Positions 1 through 11,517 of a stretch of 64,000 nucleotides of DNA are shown in pieces. The stretch is from Benincasa hispida (lineage: Eukaryota > Streptophyta > Magnoliopsida > Cucurbitales > Cucurbitaceae), in assembly GCF_009727055.1 (NCBI RefSeq), contig NC_052353.1:49289926-49353925 (forward strand), in the 5' to 3' direction. Below the pieces are notes generated by a model. That model was not told where the DNA came from, did no database searches, and was given only the letters and a program-made list of their open reading frames with translations. Made by a program: the position numbers and the translations under genes. The first letter of the stretch is position 1, and every line of letters begins with the position of its first letter.

Positions 1-656
1 AACGAGGAAGGCACTATGCTTTGAGAAGTGAAGCAAAGCGATGATGTCCTTATCCGTGCTAACTCTACTGGATTTTACCCTGCCATTCATAATTTGTAAT
101 GGGTGCTTTGAAACAGAGGTTGGAGCTATTGCCCATCTCAAATCATCGCCCCATTGCTTACTTCAGCTATACTCTTTCGGCAAGAGCGAGGTTTCAAATC
201 AATTTATGATCGTGAATTGAATGAATGGTTTGTGGTATTTGGCTATATAAAAAAATGATTATATTTATTGTTGGGATTGAAAGTTTACACTGTGATAGCT
301 AATTAGAGGCTATATAATTCTTCGTTGGAACAGCGAGAAAATCGAACCTCAGTATCATTTGGCAAGCATAAATCCTTTGAATCCAAAAACATAAACTCTT
401 ATATCAAAAATGAAGAAAATAGATAAAGAATAGACACTGTTGGGTGCATCGTTTGATTGTATTAGAATAGGCATCATTTATTATAAATTAGAAAGATTCC
501 CGTAGCCCAACCAATGGGCATCCCAAATGCAACCAATTGGAGCTCTAAATTGTCTGATGAAAATTGATCAAGACTTTGATTTAATTTCTCAAGGATTACA
601 AATGGCAGATCAAATTAAATTGAAAGATAAATGCTTCCTCAATATTTTGGCTATCC
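1..656. other. AT-rich stretch without recognisable gene
   Basis: I see no open frame, RNA gene or clear transposon signature here. The base composition is AT-rich like the decayed copia element that follows, so this is probably old repeat or intergenic DNA. Confidence 0.4.
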
Positions 657-829
657 TGTGTTATAGATATATATTATAATTTCATATGTATAAAGTCGTC
701 CATTTATCGTAATTTTGTATATCCTATACTAAGGTTCATCATTCAACCTATATTGTATTATATAGTATAATTCTTTTGTCTAAAATAAATGATAAGAATA
801 TTCCATTCTCTGAAAAATACAGAATTACA
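657..829 (+). repeat. 5' LTR of the decayed copia element
   Basis: It resembles 3979-4147 over its length, notably in the block with ATAAATGATAAGAATATTCC against the right-hand TTAAATGATATAGAAATATTC. It starts TG, ends CA and is followed at once by the primer-binding site. Confidence 0.7.
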
Positions 830-842
830 TGGTATTAGAGCA
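830..842 (+). promoter_or_regulatory. Primer-binding site, iMet tRNA type
   Basis: TGGTATTAGAGCA differs by one base from the standard plant copia site complementary to the 3' end of initiator Met tRNA. It would prime minus-strand DNA synthesis. Confidence 0.75.
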
Positions 843-2459
843 TTCTTTGATTTTAGGGTTTTAGAAATATTCTTTGGCGGCTTGTGAGTTAAGAGTTTGA
901 GATTGGTCATCAACTATGAGTAGCTGGTTATGTCGAACAACTGCACCTCAAAGGAAGAAGCACTACCGTACTGTCCGCCTCTCTGGCGTTGCTGTTCATT
1001 CGAATCAGCCACACGTGAGGTACACGCACAGCCAGAATCAAGTCTGTTCCATATCGCCCAACGTGCCAACGTGTGGGATGCCCTAGGCCATTTTCTTCGC
1101 TTCTATCGGTTGGGTTGTCTCAATAGTTGCCATTTTCTGGTCAATCTGTGCCTTTGGTTCTACACATCTACTTGAGTGTGTATGGCTGTTTAGAAAAATA
1201 TACCCTTTTGTTCCTAATGATGTTTGTACAATGTTTGTCTAAATTTGGGGCTTGTTTTGTCTCTTTGGTTTACCTTCCTTTTTTCGATTCTCATTTGTTT
1301 AAGAGTTCTCTTGTGGGATCGGTGTGTTTAGTATCTTTATTGTGAAATGAAGCATATGAATTGTATCCGAATGTAATTCCTTAGCATCAAAGATAACAAA
1401 ACATAAGTTAAATGGAGCTAATTACCATGTATGCATTAATGCAGCGATTTAATTTTATTTACTTAGTACTTATATGGATGATCATGTGTACTAAGAACCC
1501 ATGCCCAAGATGAAAGAAAAAGGGTTGAATTCGATGATGTGATGCTCGAATTTTCTTCAGATTAAGAATTCAGTTCAGAGTGAGACTATTGCTTTCGTCG
1601 TAAGAATCATCGTAATTCTCGTAAGGAACTCTTAAGAGTTCTTAAATTTTGTACTCGGCGAAAAGAACTAACATCCATCGAAATGTTTAAAGTTTGTTGC
1701 AACTTGATAATCTTGTAGCCATGATCTTTCCGTTGGTAAAAATCTTCAGTTGTCAAACAAGATTAGTCAATGTTTAGAGTATCCCGTTCATCGGTTATCA
1801 TGCCTTTAGACGAGCAGTGGCTCAAGTGTAATTCGAAGGATACTAGTCTGTGGTTGAGTTAAGCACGCGGATCAAATGATTGTTTGAAGGAATGGATCGG
1901 TGGTCCTTTATTCGAGGGTAGGACAGTCTGGGTGGGAAGCGATAAAGTCCAAATTGGTTAAAATAAGGGAAATGATCTTGGTTTATAAGGGAGGATAAAA
2001 ACATATCTTTCAAATGGTATAGAGGCCTTTTGGGGTGGTTCCAAAAGCAAAGCCATCATGGTTTATAACCCAATATGAGGACATACAATATCATTGTGGA
2101 TGATATGTGGAGGTCTAATGTCCCCACAAAAATTGGTATGCCAGAGCCAATGCATCGTTAGTAAAAGTCCTCGTTGTCGAATCTAAGATGTAGCATATGT
2201 TCAGAAGTAGCCGTTTCGTGTTGCCCTCCTCCTTCCCGATTTGACTTTAAAAGTAAATGCACTTGTACTTACCTCTATTTCTACATTATTTCTATGATCG
2301 GCTTGTCTCGCCCACTTATTCCTTCATTATCTAATCTCTGATCCATCTCTATTCTTCAACCTGTTTCATTAGAAGCTTTTATCTCATTCTAAGGTGGCGT
2401 AGTGCAATTGATTTAAAGAGGATCGACTGCTTTGGTATGATAATAGGTACTTAGCAAAT
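843..2459 (+). pseudogene. Degraded gag to integrase interval of the copia element
   Basis: By position this should encode gag, protease and integrase of the copia element. I cannot read any continuous domain. The short open frames at 930-1345 do not resemble gag. Heavy decay and probable deletions explain the shortfall in length. Confidence 0.4.
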
Positions 2460-3860
2460 TTTAATCTCGTGTCCGAACAGGAAAGAGGCTATTAGGATGT
2501 AAATTGGTTTTGCTATACAAAGTCAATCCTGACGGAATATGTGGCTTCAGTTGAAAGGCTCGTCTTGTTGCCAAAGGTTTATGCCCAATTTATGGGAACT
2601 AGATTATTCTAATATATTTATCGTCTCATTGCTAAATTAACTTCCACTCTATCCTATTTTGTCCATGGTGGCTTACTCTCACAATTGGCCTTTGCATAAC
2701 TCGACATTAAGAATGTTGGTTTCATTGCATCGGTGATCTTCAGGAGGAATTGACATGGAGCAACCACCTGGGTTTGTTGCGCAGGGGGAGAGTGATAAAG
2801 TGTGTCCCGTCTTCGAAAATCTTTGTTATGGACTAAAACAAGAGTCCTTCGTGCATGGTTTGGTAAGTTTTAAGTCAAAAGCACTTGAATGTTTGATATG
2901 AAAGAAAAAGTGCTTCTTGAAACATTCTGTAATCCTATCAACAATCTACAAAATATGTGTAATTACTTGCTTAATGTGTATGTTGACGATAATCGTTATC
3001 ACTAAAATGATATATCAGTATATCTTTCTCAAGTACTTATCCCTCAAGGTTCAATTGTCATACTAAAGATTTGGGACAATTGAAGTATTTCCTGGGTATT
3101 GAAGTAACAAGAATCTGTCACAACGGAAATATGTACTTGAATTTATTGTCACCGAAGAACTAGGAAAACTAGGAGCCAAAACCATGTAGTACTCCGATGA
3201 ATTACCAAAATTTGCAACTTGCTAAAGAAGGAGATATTTAATTAAAGACATGAAAGATATAAGAAGAATTATTGGAAAGTTTGAACTATTAACAGTGACA
3301 CGACCAATATTGCTGTATTCTGTTGAGTATTAGTGAGTTCAATTTATGTCTTCTCCTTCAGCTGGATCATTGGCCTATCAGTAGAACAAATTCTATATTT
3401 ATCTAAAAGCTGCACCTGACAATGGATCTTTTTATATAAAACGATCATGAATCATACAAGGATTATATGTTTTCAAAATGCAGAATGGGCCTAAATCTCG
3501 GAGAGGAATAGGAATCAAACCTCTAAAGAAATTATGTTTGTAGGAGGAAATATGGAAAGTAAGAAACAAAATGTAGTTTCTTTCGTTCGAGTAGCTACAT
3601 CAGAATATAGACTATGACACAGAAAGATCTGTGTTGAAATAAGTGTTGAAATCAATCAACTATTACTGAGATGGGTTTCAGTATTACGAAATGCCAGTAA
3701 ATTATGATGTGATAATCAAGTTTCAACTGTCACAATTGCATCCCGATGTCTTCAGTGTTCTTGTGGAGACTAAACATAATTGAAGCGAATTGTCAAACTT
3801 TTGTTCACTGATAAAATACAAGAAGGGTTAATATCTCTATAGGATATGTGAAACTGGGAA
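2460..3860 (+). pseudogene. Copia reverse transcriptase and RNase H remnant
   Basis: RT copies the element RNA into DNA, and RNase H removes the RNA strand. Although frames shift often, blocks can be read in order on the plus strand. Around 2740-2870 are MEQPPGFVAQGESDKVC and CYGLKQ, the usual copia motif. VYVDDN at about 2976-2993 is the catalytic YVDD. KDLGQLKYFLGIEVTR follows at about 3064-3111, then a SQRKYVL block. RNase H blocks include a DADW-like site and the VGGN...KKQNVV stretch near 3470-3600, then a CDNQ-like block near 3710. Multiple stops and frameshifts make it non-functional. No other gene family explains these blocks in this order. Confidence 0.8.
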
Positions 3861-3978
3861 ACAGTTGGGAAATATCGATTTGAGACCAAAAGCTATAGAA
3901 TGGAGGCAAGAATAAAGCTATCTATTCAACAAGTGAGCCATTTGATTGACATATGTATTGCTCTTTACTTGAAGGGGA

Positions 3979-4147
3979 TGTTTATAATATATATTTAAAT
4001 TAATATGTACAATAGCCGTCTTTTATTCGAAATTTTTTGCTATATTCCCTAGATTTAGGGTTTCTCATACCTAATATTATCACTGTTATCTTTTGTCTAA
4101 TTTAAATGATATAGAAATATTCATTATCCAAAAGTTATGAGTTTGCA
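3979..4147 (+). repeat. 3' LTR of the decayed copia element
   Basis: It begins TGTTTATAAT just after the purine tract and matches 657-829 imperfectly. The divergence between the two LTRs is high, pointing to an old insertion. Confidence 0.65.
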
Positions 4148-4792
4148 CTTCAACAATATTATTCACTTCTCAAAAAATTAGAGGTAAGCACAAACTGTGT
4201 CAAATTTCAGTCTTGAAAATTGCTAAAAGTGAACTACATTTGAAACATAGCATTTTATTATTAAAAATATAACCAAGGACATTGCACTTGAGAGAATGTA
4301 AAAGTCTCAAGGGCGGAAAGGGACAACCAAACACTAGAGGATCTCATTAAACTACAATGACTCAATAACGAAGGTTAACTGTCGTGAGGTCACAAAAATT
4401 AGAACAACTTCCACTAAAATGAGTATTCAAATTATAGATATTATTAGATTGAAAATATCATATTCACGCAAATTCATCTGGTAGCGAATTAAGCACTAGC
4501 GAGCTTCTATGCTAGATAATGAACGCTACTACGATTGTATGTGCAGTTGAGAGTGGGTGGTCACCGACACGGCGCCCCCTCTTGACACTCCAAACAGTGG
4601 ACTTCTATTCTTCGTTCTGTGTGAATTACAAGGGTAACCTTATGTAAGCGATGAAAGAGTCACAAAACCCAACAACAAGAATGGTTGTGACCAAATAATA
4701 TATCAATCATTCCTATTTTCCTAAAGACCAATACAGAGTTGCATAAAGCTGCGATGCAGTGTGACGAAACGGAGTGACAACCCACCGAACCA
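4148..4792. other. Unassigned stretch
   Basis: No gene, RNA gene or element boundary is recognisable. It separates the copia remnant from the first Athila-type LTR pieces. Confidence 0.35.
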
Positions 4793-5870
4793 AATAATCT
4801 CTAAGCCCTATCTCTTGCTTATGGCCGATCTAATCTCACTCTCTTGAAGTCTAGATTCTAACTCTAGCTCTCCTCGAGTTCCATTAGGTTCTTTCTTTAG
4901 ACTCTCTCTCGAGGGCTTTAAAAGGGGTGTTGGGCACAAACATAAAAGCAAGACAAAGACACATGAACGTGGTAACGCAAGGTTTTTACTAATCGCCTAA
5001 GTGAAACAACGCATACAGTACTTAATGCACCACACCCTTACCCTCTCGGCGTTGAATTTTTGCTGACTTCACCTTATGACAGCAATGCGTTAGCCTATAG
5101 ACAGGCAATTGCATGCAGCTTCACACTAAAGGCAAATAAGGTTACCACATCTCGCGTAATGCATCATCTCGGTAGTTCGCTACCATGCTTCATATCCCTA
5201 ATCCCATTCATGACTAAGTAACGCAATACCCACGCAATCCCACTAAGTTATTGCAATGAAAGAAAGATGCTAAGCAAGAAAGATGGAGATGAAGTCAAGA
5301 AAAAGAGAAATGCTTGAAGAACCAATTGTATTAAATTTCTTTAATTCCAAATGTTTACAATACTAATATAAGAAAATGATCGCATTAGTTTGTGTTGACT
5401 AGGGTTGCCCTTGCGATCATTCTTAAGTTTTGCAATGAAAACATCTTCGCATTTAATCCATTTTCCCACACATTTATTTCATGTCAAGGTTTGTCGCATC
5501 TTTACCTTTCATGCATATTCTCATTGCATTGTCTGTTAGATAGAAGTAGGAGTAGGATTAACGTAGTAATATCCCCTTCATTCTTTTATTCAACCGCTGC
5601 ATGCACAATCACCGCAAACATATAGTTACAAGTCCCTGTGTTCAATCTCGGATTACTCGAGAAACTTGCATTCATGTTATACTTGGTGTGAATGCAAGAA
5701 AACTTGTGGCAGGACGCATGGTCATCGCATACATTCGTTAACGAAATTTTCATTCCAACGCATGACCATCGATGCATGACTATCAACGTATATCTTAGGA
5801 ACATGCATCGCATAATGCGTCGATGGGATTTGGTTGTCGAGTAAAATTGATTTCCAATTTCCATGCATCA
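4793..5870. repeat. Fold-back of Athila-type LTR fragments
   Basis: The left arm (about 4793-5385) is the reverse complement of part of the Ath-A right LTR around 40100-40640; for example the stretch at 5150-5225 mirrors 40194-40265. The right arm (about 5390-5870) is in direct orientation to the same LTR at 40790-41225 and ends in a normal LTR terminus (CATGCATCA). The arms are therefore neighbouring pieces of one LTR type joined head to head, showing an inversion or two opposite insertions. The right arm carries a well-preserved copy of the U5 hairpin module at 5665-5698. Confidence 0.65.
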
Positions 5871-6497
5871 CGCCACCACTCTTCTCTTGCTCTACCGTAA
5901 AATGGAAAAGAAAGCTATGAATAGGAGCAACTAGTTAACTCGTCAACTGATCAACCCCTTTTCTGAAGAATGCACTTGGTATTTATAGGGTATCAATGGT
6001 GAAAGGCGACTTCTCTCTCCCGGTTGTACAAATGGGACAGCTTTAATTCCTGATTGATGCACCAAATAATTATCACCGATAAAGCTGAATGTACTTCGTG
6101 ATCGTTATCGGTTGTCAATTTAATTTGGATCCGACTGTCATCAGCTTTTTGTCCCATCACTCTTAATTATCCTTTCACCTGGATGCGCCCACCATGTTGC
6201 ACTGACCAAGTTGTAACGATTCTTCTGGGGCGAATGTTTGCGAGCAAGATCAATGCAAAGCCTTGTGGTGAAGTTGCGCTCGACCAATGAATTCCTATGA
6301 TCGCAATCTTTGCATTGCATTAACGCATATTCTGCACAAAAATATAAAGATCAACTGTTCTAATGCGTTGGATGCATGCAGCTGCAATATTATAGATTTT
6401 ATGCTTAATGGATGCAATTTAATCATATTTCATCAACGCAATCCAACATTGTTTAAGAACTTAGCACTATGATAACGTGCATTTCTGCCCGTTATCA
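5871..6497 (-). repeat. 3' LTR of Ath-F, U3 portion only
   Basis: On the minus strand it starts TGATAACGGGC right after the purine tract and forms the terminal hairpin at 6471-6496. It matches the right-hand LTR at about 14400-14616, including the GGTATTTATAGGG promoter block and the AATGGGACAGCTTTAATTCC block. Its outer end is cut by the fold-back LTR piece ending at 5870. Confidence 0.7.
5980..5987 (-). promoter_or_regulatory. TATA box in Ath-F 3' LTR
   Basis: TATAAATA on the minus strand, in the same place as in the opposite LTR (14499-14506). It would be the Pol II promoter of the LTR. Confidence 0.5.
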
Positions 6498-6510
6498 CAC
6501 CCCTAAATTT
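6498..6510 (-). promoter_or_regulatory. Polypurine tract of Ath-F
   Basis: AAATTTAGGGGTG on the minus strand abuts the LTR start. The related elements have AAATTTGGGGGTG at the same place, the usual plus-strand primer of this clade. Confidence 0.7.
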
Positions 6511-6830
6511 AAACAATGCTTGTAAGCTAAAGATTCCTTTAGCAAGTCCACTGCAAAGTTCTTTTCCTATATTTCTCAAGGATACTTCATTCAAGTCCTA
6601 TATACTAGAATTTTCTTAAGTCTTATTCAAGTCTCTTCCTAAAATATTTCTAAGACTTAGGGATTGCAAGCTTAACTTTCAAAAGGACTTTACTAAATTT
6701 CAGAATATCACATGATTTATTTAAAAAAAAAAAATAAAAATCCTCCAGGGTGTCAAATGATTCATCCTTGCACAAAAATTTTCTTTATTGCTATTTTTTT
6801 TCTGACCTTGTGCTGATCCGAGTGCCTTGC

Positions 6831-7013
6831 CTTCGTTTTGGCTTACCCCTACGGGTGTCATGCGGACATCCAACTACTAGCAATGCACTCTTTCTTAGAC
6901 TAAACTCATACCGATTTGGCATTGGAGTTGTAGTCATTGATTTATGCGTTGATCCTGGTGACTTACTTTCGTTTTGGCTTGCCCCCACGTGTGTCAAGCG
7001 GACATCCAACTAC
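6831..7013 (-). repeat. Twin 46-bp box of Ath-F
   Basis: Two copies of one motif (6831-6877 and 6968-7013), about 137 bp apart, read on the minus strand as GTAGTTGGATGTCCGCATG up to AAGCCAAAACGAA. The same pair is found in the same place in Ath-A, Ath-B and both tandem units, although surrounding sequence differs. Function unknown. Confidence 0.75.
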
Positions 7014-7039
7014 AGGTAAGTGCCTTTCACAACTTAACT

Positions 7040-7132
7040 NNNNNNNNNNNNNNNNNNNNNNNNNNNNNNNNNNNNNNNNNNNNNNNNNNNNNNNNNNNNN
7101 NNNNNNNNNNNNNNNNNNNNNNNNNNNNNNNN
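7040..7132. other. Assembly gap (93 N)
   Basis: A run of N in the 3' non-coding region of Ath-F. Confidence 0.99.
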
Positions 7133-7940
7133 GCATTTAATTGGGGGTGAGCTATTTATTTCGCTTTGCTATAAATATGTATATATAATATATATATATT
7201 ATATATATATATATATATTATGCTTTTGAAAATAACAACTCCATATAATTCGCAATGGGAAACCATATTTATAAACATAGAATGCATTGTAAAGAGAGTT
7301 TGAAAGAAAGCTAGCAAACCCCTAACTTCTAGAAATATTTCATGAGGCGACTATCTTAAGATTAAGTTGACTCTAATATATGCGGAAGAGATAGAAGCAT
7401 AATTGTCATCATTGAAATCATACTTGGCAAAGAAACAGAATGCGGTAAACTACTAAATTTATCTATGTCAAATGATTGTGGTGATTAAAGAGGATGCGGT
7501 GCTAAAACTTTGAAGACTAAAATGCAATGTGATAGCGCAAAATTGGAAATAAAGATGAGGAAGAGTACACCCCCAATTTTTGCGTTGTCGCCCGCATTGT
7601 ATTGGCGCATCCATCTTTGCGGTGATCTCTCTTCTTTGGGTTGCAGTGATGGACTAAGATAAGTGCTTCTTCGCGTAACATCTCCGCAATCCAGCGCCTC
7701 GATCATTGTAAGAAAAACAAAGAGAGGGTCGAATTATTTTAAACAAAATAAAAAATCGTTATCGCAATTTTTTTTTTGTTGAATAACGATAGTGATAGTA
7801 GAATAAGGATAAATCAGAATTGAAAAGATAGTGAAAATTCCAAGTATGGAGAAAAGAGTTGAAGACTTGAGGTTTCTCAAAACTTGCGTCCCTGATAAGT
7901 TGCGATCATTTGATAACACAGGGACCACCTACTTCCTTCT
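7133..7940 (-). other. Ath-F region between integrase and 3' boxes
   Basis: No recognisable ORF. It contains a TA-rich microsatellite at about 7180-7220. Ath-F lacks the Transposase_32-like ORF that Ath-B carries; the space here is too short for it. Confidence 0.5.
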
Positions 7941-9143
7941 TCATTCAAAGTCTCTTAGTTCCACGGAGTCGACTTGGTGATGCCAGTCTTCTCCATGGTA
8001 TGCCTTTACTCGCTGCCCATTGACTTTGAATACGTTGGTTCCATCGTCATTTGATAATTCCACCGCGCCATGCAGAAGTACTTGTCGAATTATGAATGGT
8101 TCGGACCAACGTGACTTTAGCTTTCCCGAGAAGAATCCCAGATGTGAATTGAAAAGCAAGACTTTTTGCCCGACTTGGAGGTTCTTACCGCATATGCATT
8201 GATCATGCCAACGCTTGGTGTGCTCTTTATAAATCTTCGCATTTTCATATGCGTTGTTCCTCCATTCTTCTGGCTCGTCCAGTTGCATTTTTCGCGCTTC
8301 CCCTGCCTTCTTCAAATCAAAATACAACTTCTTTACCGCCCATAGTGCCTTATATTCCAGCTTCAAAGGCAAGTGACACGCCTTACCAAATACCAGTGCA
8401 TAGGGGGACATACCTATGGGTGTTTTAAATGCGGTCCGATATGCACACAATGCATCGTCAAGATTTTTTGCCCAGCCTTTCCATGAAGGCTTTACTACCT
8501 TCTCAAGTATCAATTTAATTTCTCGATTGGACACTTCAGCTTGACCATTCATTTGCGAATGGTATGCGGTGGCCACTTTGTGGAGGATATTGTACTTGCA
8601 CAATAGCTCATTGATATTGTGATTGACAAAGTGTGATCCTTCATCACTTATGATGGCATGGGGAGTGCCAAAACGATTGAAAATATTTTTCTTCAAGAAC
8701 TGGGAGACTACTGCCGCATCACTTGCGGTGCATGTGTTGCCTCTACCCACTTGGAGACATAGTCGACACTAATAAAATATAGTTCTTACCATTCGAAGGG
8801 GGGAATGGTCCCATGAAATCAATTCCCCAAACGTCAAATAGTTCCAGCTCCAAGATAGTGTTCATTGGCATTGCGTTCTTCCATAAAATGTTGCCTGTGC
8901 GTTGACACTGATCACATTTCATTGCGTAGTCAGCTGCATCCTTGAATAATGAAGGCCAAAAGAATTCACTTTGCAAAACTTTGGTTGTACTACATTGCCC
9001 TCCAAAGTGCCCTCCATATGGCGAATCGTGGCACTGTGACAATATGCGTTGTTGAGCAGCATTTGGTACACATAATCGAATGATTTGGTCTGCACCTCTT
9101 TTATACAGATTCGACTCATCTCAATAATAGTGTCTGCATTCAT
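7941..9143 (-). pseudogene. Integrase of Ath-F (one frameshift)
   Basis: Integrase inserts the DNA copy into the genome. On the minus strand the H2C2 zinc module comes first (near 9040-8900: CHDSPYGGHFGG with CDQCQRTG downstream). The catalytic core follows: first Asp in WGIDFMGPFPPSNG, second Asp in [10 protein letters not shown], and Glu in [14 protein letters not shown], so the DDE triad is visible. A C-terminal block with [11 protein letters not shown] resembles the GPY/F module of Ty3/gypsy integrases. The core shifts frame near 8750-8770, so the reading is split between two frames. The 269-aa downstream part is otherwise open, which suggests this is the youngest pol segment here. The stop falls just after 7941. 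Confidence 0.88.
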
Positions 9144-9164
9144 TCTTGAGCTTCTTCTGTTGAT

Positions 9165-10340
9165 GATATATTTAGAAATATAGAGTACCCTTAAAATTTC
9201 AAAAAATATTGAATATATTTTTATCCTTGAGATTTGAAATTTGTTTTAAATTTGATACTAGTTAATTCAAACAATATTAACACACTCTTAAACCTCGAAT
9301 TTTCATATAAATACTCACTTTTAAATTTTTTTAATTTAGTAGTATTAATATGCTTAATTAAGAAAGGAATTTAATAATATATAATTAAACTAAATTTCAC
9401 AACTTATTTATCTCATTCTTCTATTAAATTAATTTTAAAATTTTACTTCATGAATAATTTTAAAATTAATTAATTAAGATATTAACAAAAAAACTAAATG
9501 AGTATTTAGATGAAAATCAAGATTAAAAGTGTAAAATTTAATTATCTAGAAGGCTAAATTGAAAACGAAAACATTCAAAATCTAATAGTAAAAATTGTAG
9601 CAATGTTTGAAATCCTATATAACTGAAAGAGTTAAAAATCAAACTCAAAACTTAAAGTTAAAAAATGTAACAAATTGAGAAATTAGAAACTAAATAGAGT
9701 GAGAATTAAGACCAAAAAATGTAATATTTTTGTTTTCCACCACTAAAGTCTTCTTCTATGTTAAGAGAACACTGAATTTTTCAAAATTTGTGGAAGGCGT
9801 TTTGGAAAAATTTGTAGAAGAGAAAAATATTAAATAATAATCAATAATCAATATTAGTTTTCCAAATTAAAAGCATCAGGTCGTCTCTTCACATCTCTTA
9901 TAAGAATTTTACTACATCAAAAATTGGATAAGAGACTTCTTATAAGTATTACCCTATATACAAGAGAAATTCAATGCATGAAAATATTATACTACTGGAG
10001 TCATTGAGAATGTATGCAAGATCGCACATATAACACTCCTATTGGAACGTGCATCTAACGATCATACATAGAGGCAATTACGGCATATGGACGGCAAAAT
10101 AAAAACGAATGTCCTATTTTTAAGTTTTGGGGCCCCCAGCGTTTTTTTTTTTTTTTGGGGGGGGATTTTGGGGGGATTGGGTCTGTCTATGATCTTCAAA
10201 AGAGCTATATAATACTAATGATTTAATTTATTATCCGGCATACCCATTACAAAATCAAGTAGAAATCATTCGCTTGCTCTAGATGCTGTGTCCACATATG
10301 AATTGACTGAAATGGCAAAGAAAGGAATTAATTCTTTCTT
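9165..10340. other. AT-rich stretch replacing RT C-terminus and RNase H
   Basis: This lies where the rest of RT and RNase H should be, but I can read neither. It is very AT-rich up to about 10080, then has poly-T followed by poly-G (10142-10170). It may be an insertion into Ath-F or a wrong scaffold join; the gap at 10359 prevents a decision. Confidence 0.45.
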
Positions 10341-10358
10341 TGTGGGGCATTCCAACAG

Positions 10359-10472
10359 NNNNNNNNNNNNNNNNNNNNNNNNNNNNNNNNNNNNNNNNNN
10401 NNNNNNNNNNNNNNNNNNNNNNNNNNNNNNNNNNNNNNNNNNNNNNNNNNNNNNNNNNNNNNNNNNNNNNNN
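10359..10472. other. Assembly gap (114 N)
   Basis: A run of N within the RT region of Ath-F. Confidence 0.99.
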
Positions 10473-10950
10473 CATTCAACTTGCGGTCGTCCATGCATAT
10501 GCGCCATCTAGTGATGGTTCTTTGTGGTTTTAATTCATTGTTCTCATTTGGAACTGCCGTCATTCCGCCCTTCTTTAGCACACATTGCACGAGGCTGACC
10601 CACGTGCTATCTGCTATGGGATAGATAATGCCTGCATCCCGCCACTTGATAATCTCCTTTTTGACGACCTCCTTCATCGCAGGGTTAAGTCTACTTTGAT
10701 GTTCAATTGTTGCTTTGTGGTCGTCTTCAAGACGAATGTGGTGCATGCAGTACGTAGGGCTAATTCCTCTGATGTCAGTGAGTGTCCAGCCAATTGCTCG
10801 CACATATTTCTTGAGAATGCTCATCAATGCATTCTCTTGATCTTCGCTGAGCGAAGAGGAAATTATCACTGGCAGCTTCTCATTCTGCCCCAGAAATGCG
10901 TACTTCAAATGGGTTGGTAGGGTTTTCAGTTCCAGTGTTGACGGTTTCAT
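10473..10950 (-). pseudogene. N-terminal reverse transcriptase of Ath-F, cut by gap
   Basis: On the minus strand this reads as the start of a Ty3/gypsy RT: an LKYAFLG block, then GWTLTDIRGISPTYCMHHI, the KKEIIKWRDAGIIYPIADS block with WVSLVQCVLKKGG, and RWRICMDDRKLN just before the gap. These are the first conserved RT blocks before the catalytic YxDD, which would lie in or beyond the gap and is not seen. It is open over about 160 residues. Its upstream neighbour is an acidic linker and then the protease. Confidence 0.85.
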
Positions 10951-10980
10951 GAGGAAAGGTTGTGTTGTTTTTCTTTCTTC

Positions 10981-11250
10981 TTACGTTGCGATCATTTCTT
11001 CTTCTTTGTTTGTTTTTGCTACGATCGCATTGCAGGCAGCTACGGATGCATTGGCATCCTCTTCCTCACACTCTTCATCAAACTTTTCTTCTTCAATCAA
11101 ACTCAAGTCATCATCAGAATCTTGCAGGTCTTCCTCATCCGAAAGTTTCATGGCACGAATTATATTAAATTTGAGCTTCTGTCCGTTTATACTCAAAGTG
11201 ATTTCTCCCTTGTGCACATCAATTTGAGCATGACCCGTTGATAGGAAAGG
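10981..11250 (-). pseudogene. Acidic linker between protease and RT of Ath-F
   Basis: About 78 residues with a strongly acidic centre (DEEDLQDSDDD, EEEKFDEECEEE). Such acidic linkers between protease and RT are common in Athila-type polyproteins. No catalytic motif is seen. Confidence 0.55.
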
Positions 11251-11517
11251 TCACACCAAAATGATGGGCACATCTTTGTCCGCTTCATAGTCTAGAATGA
11301 TGAAGTCAGCTGGCAAAATAAATTTATTAATCGTGATCAGCACATCCTTCACCTTACCTTCTAGATGAACCAGGGATCTGTCAGCCAATTGGAGAGTCAC
11401 TGACGTGAGCATAAGTTTCCCCACATTTAATTGTCTAAAAATTGATAGCGGCATCAAATTTATGCTGGCCCCCAAGTCACACAAGGCTTGCCCAATATAG
11501 AGTCCTCCTAGAAGCAA
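11251..11517 (-). pseudogene. Aspartic protease of Ath-F
   Basis: A retroviral-type aspartic protease that would cleave the polyprotein. The active-site block reads ALCDLGASINLMP, with Asp-Leu-Gly in place of the commoner Asp-Ser/Thr-Gly, a form often seen in Athila-type elements. Downstream are QLADRSL and VKDVLITI, then FIILDYEADKDVPIIL, which matches the usual second half of the domain (D-F-x-x-L-D followed by P-I-I-L-G). The frame is open for 88 residues. The Leu at the second active-site position could be ordinary for this clade. Confidence 0.82.

Larger units (their letters stand above)
657..4147 (+). mobile_element. Decayed Ty1/copia element with short LTRs (Ale/Retrofit-like)
   Basis: Two related AT-rich ends of about 170 bp (657-829 and 3979-4147) flank a 3.1-kb interior. 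A near-perfect iMet-type primer-binding site (TGGTATTAGAGC) starts right after the left LTR at 830. A purine tract (GAAGGGGATG) lies just before the right LTR. Between them, broken plus-strand copia RT and RNase H can be read from about 2460 to 3850. Short LTRs, the iMet primer and the RT wording fit the Ale/Retrofit lineage; that placement is inference. At about 3.5 kb it is shorter than intact relatives (about 4.7 kb), so interior sequence has been lost. I could not find a convincing 5-bp target-site duplication, as expected for an old copy. Confidence 0.75.

Noticed and set aside
930..1345. Two small open frames in the first copia element
   Set aside because: They resemble no gag or other known protein and overlap in different frames inside a heavily decayed element.
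5392..5864. Overlapping open frames on both strands
   Set aside because: They lie wholly within a retroelement LTR fragment matching 40790-41225.
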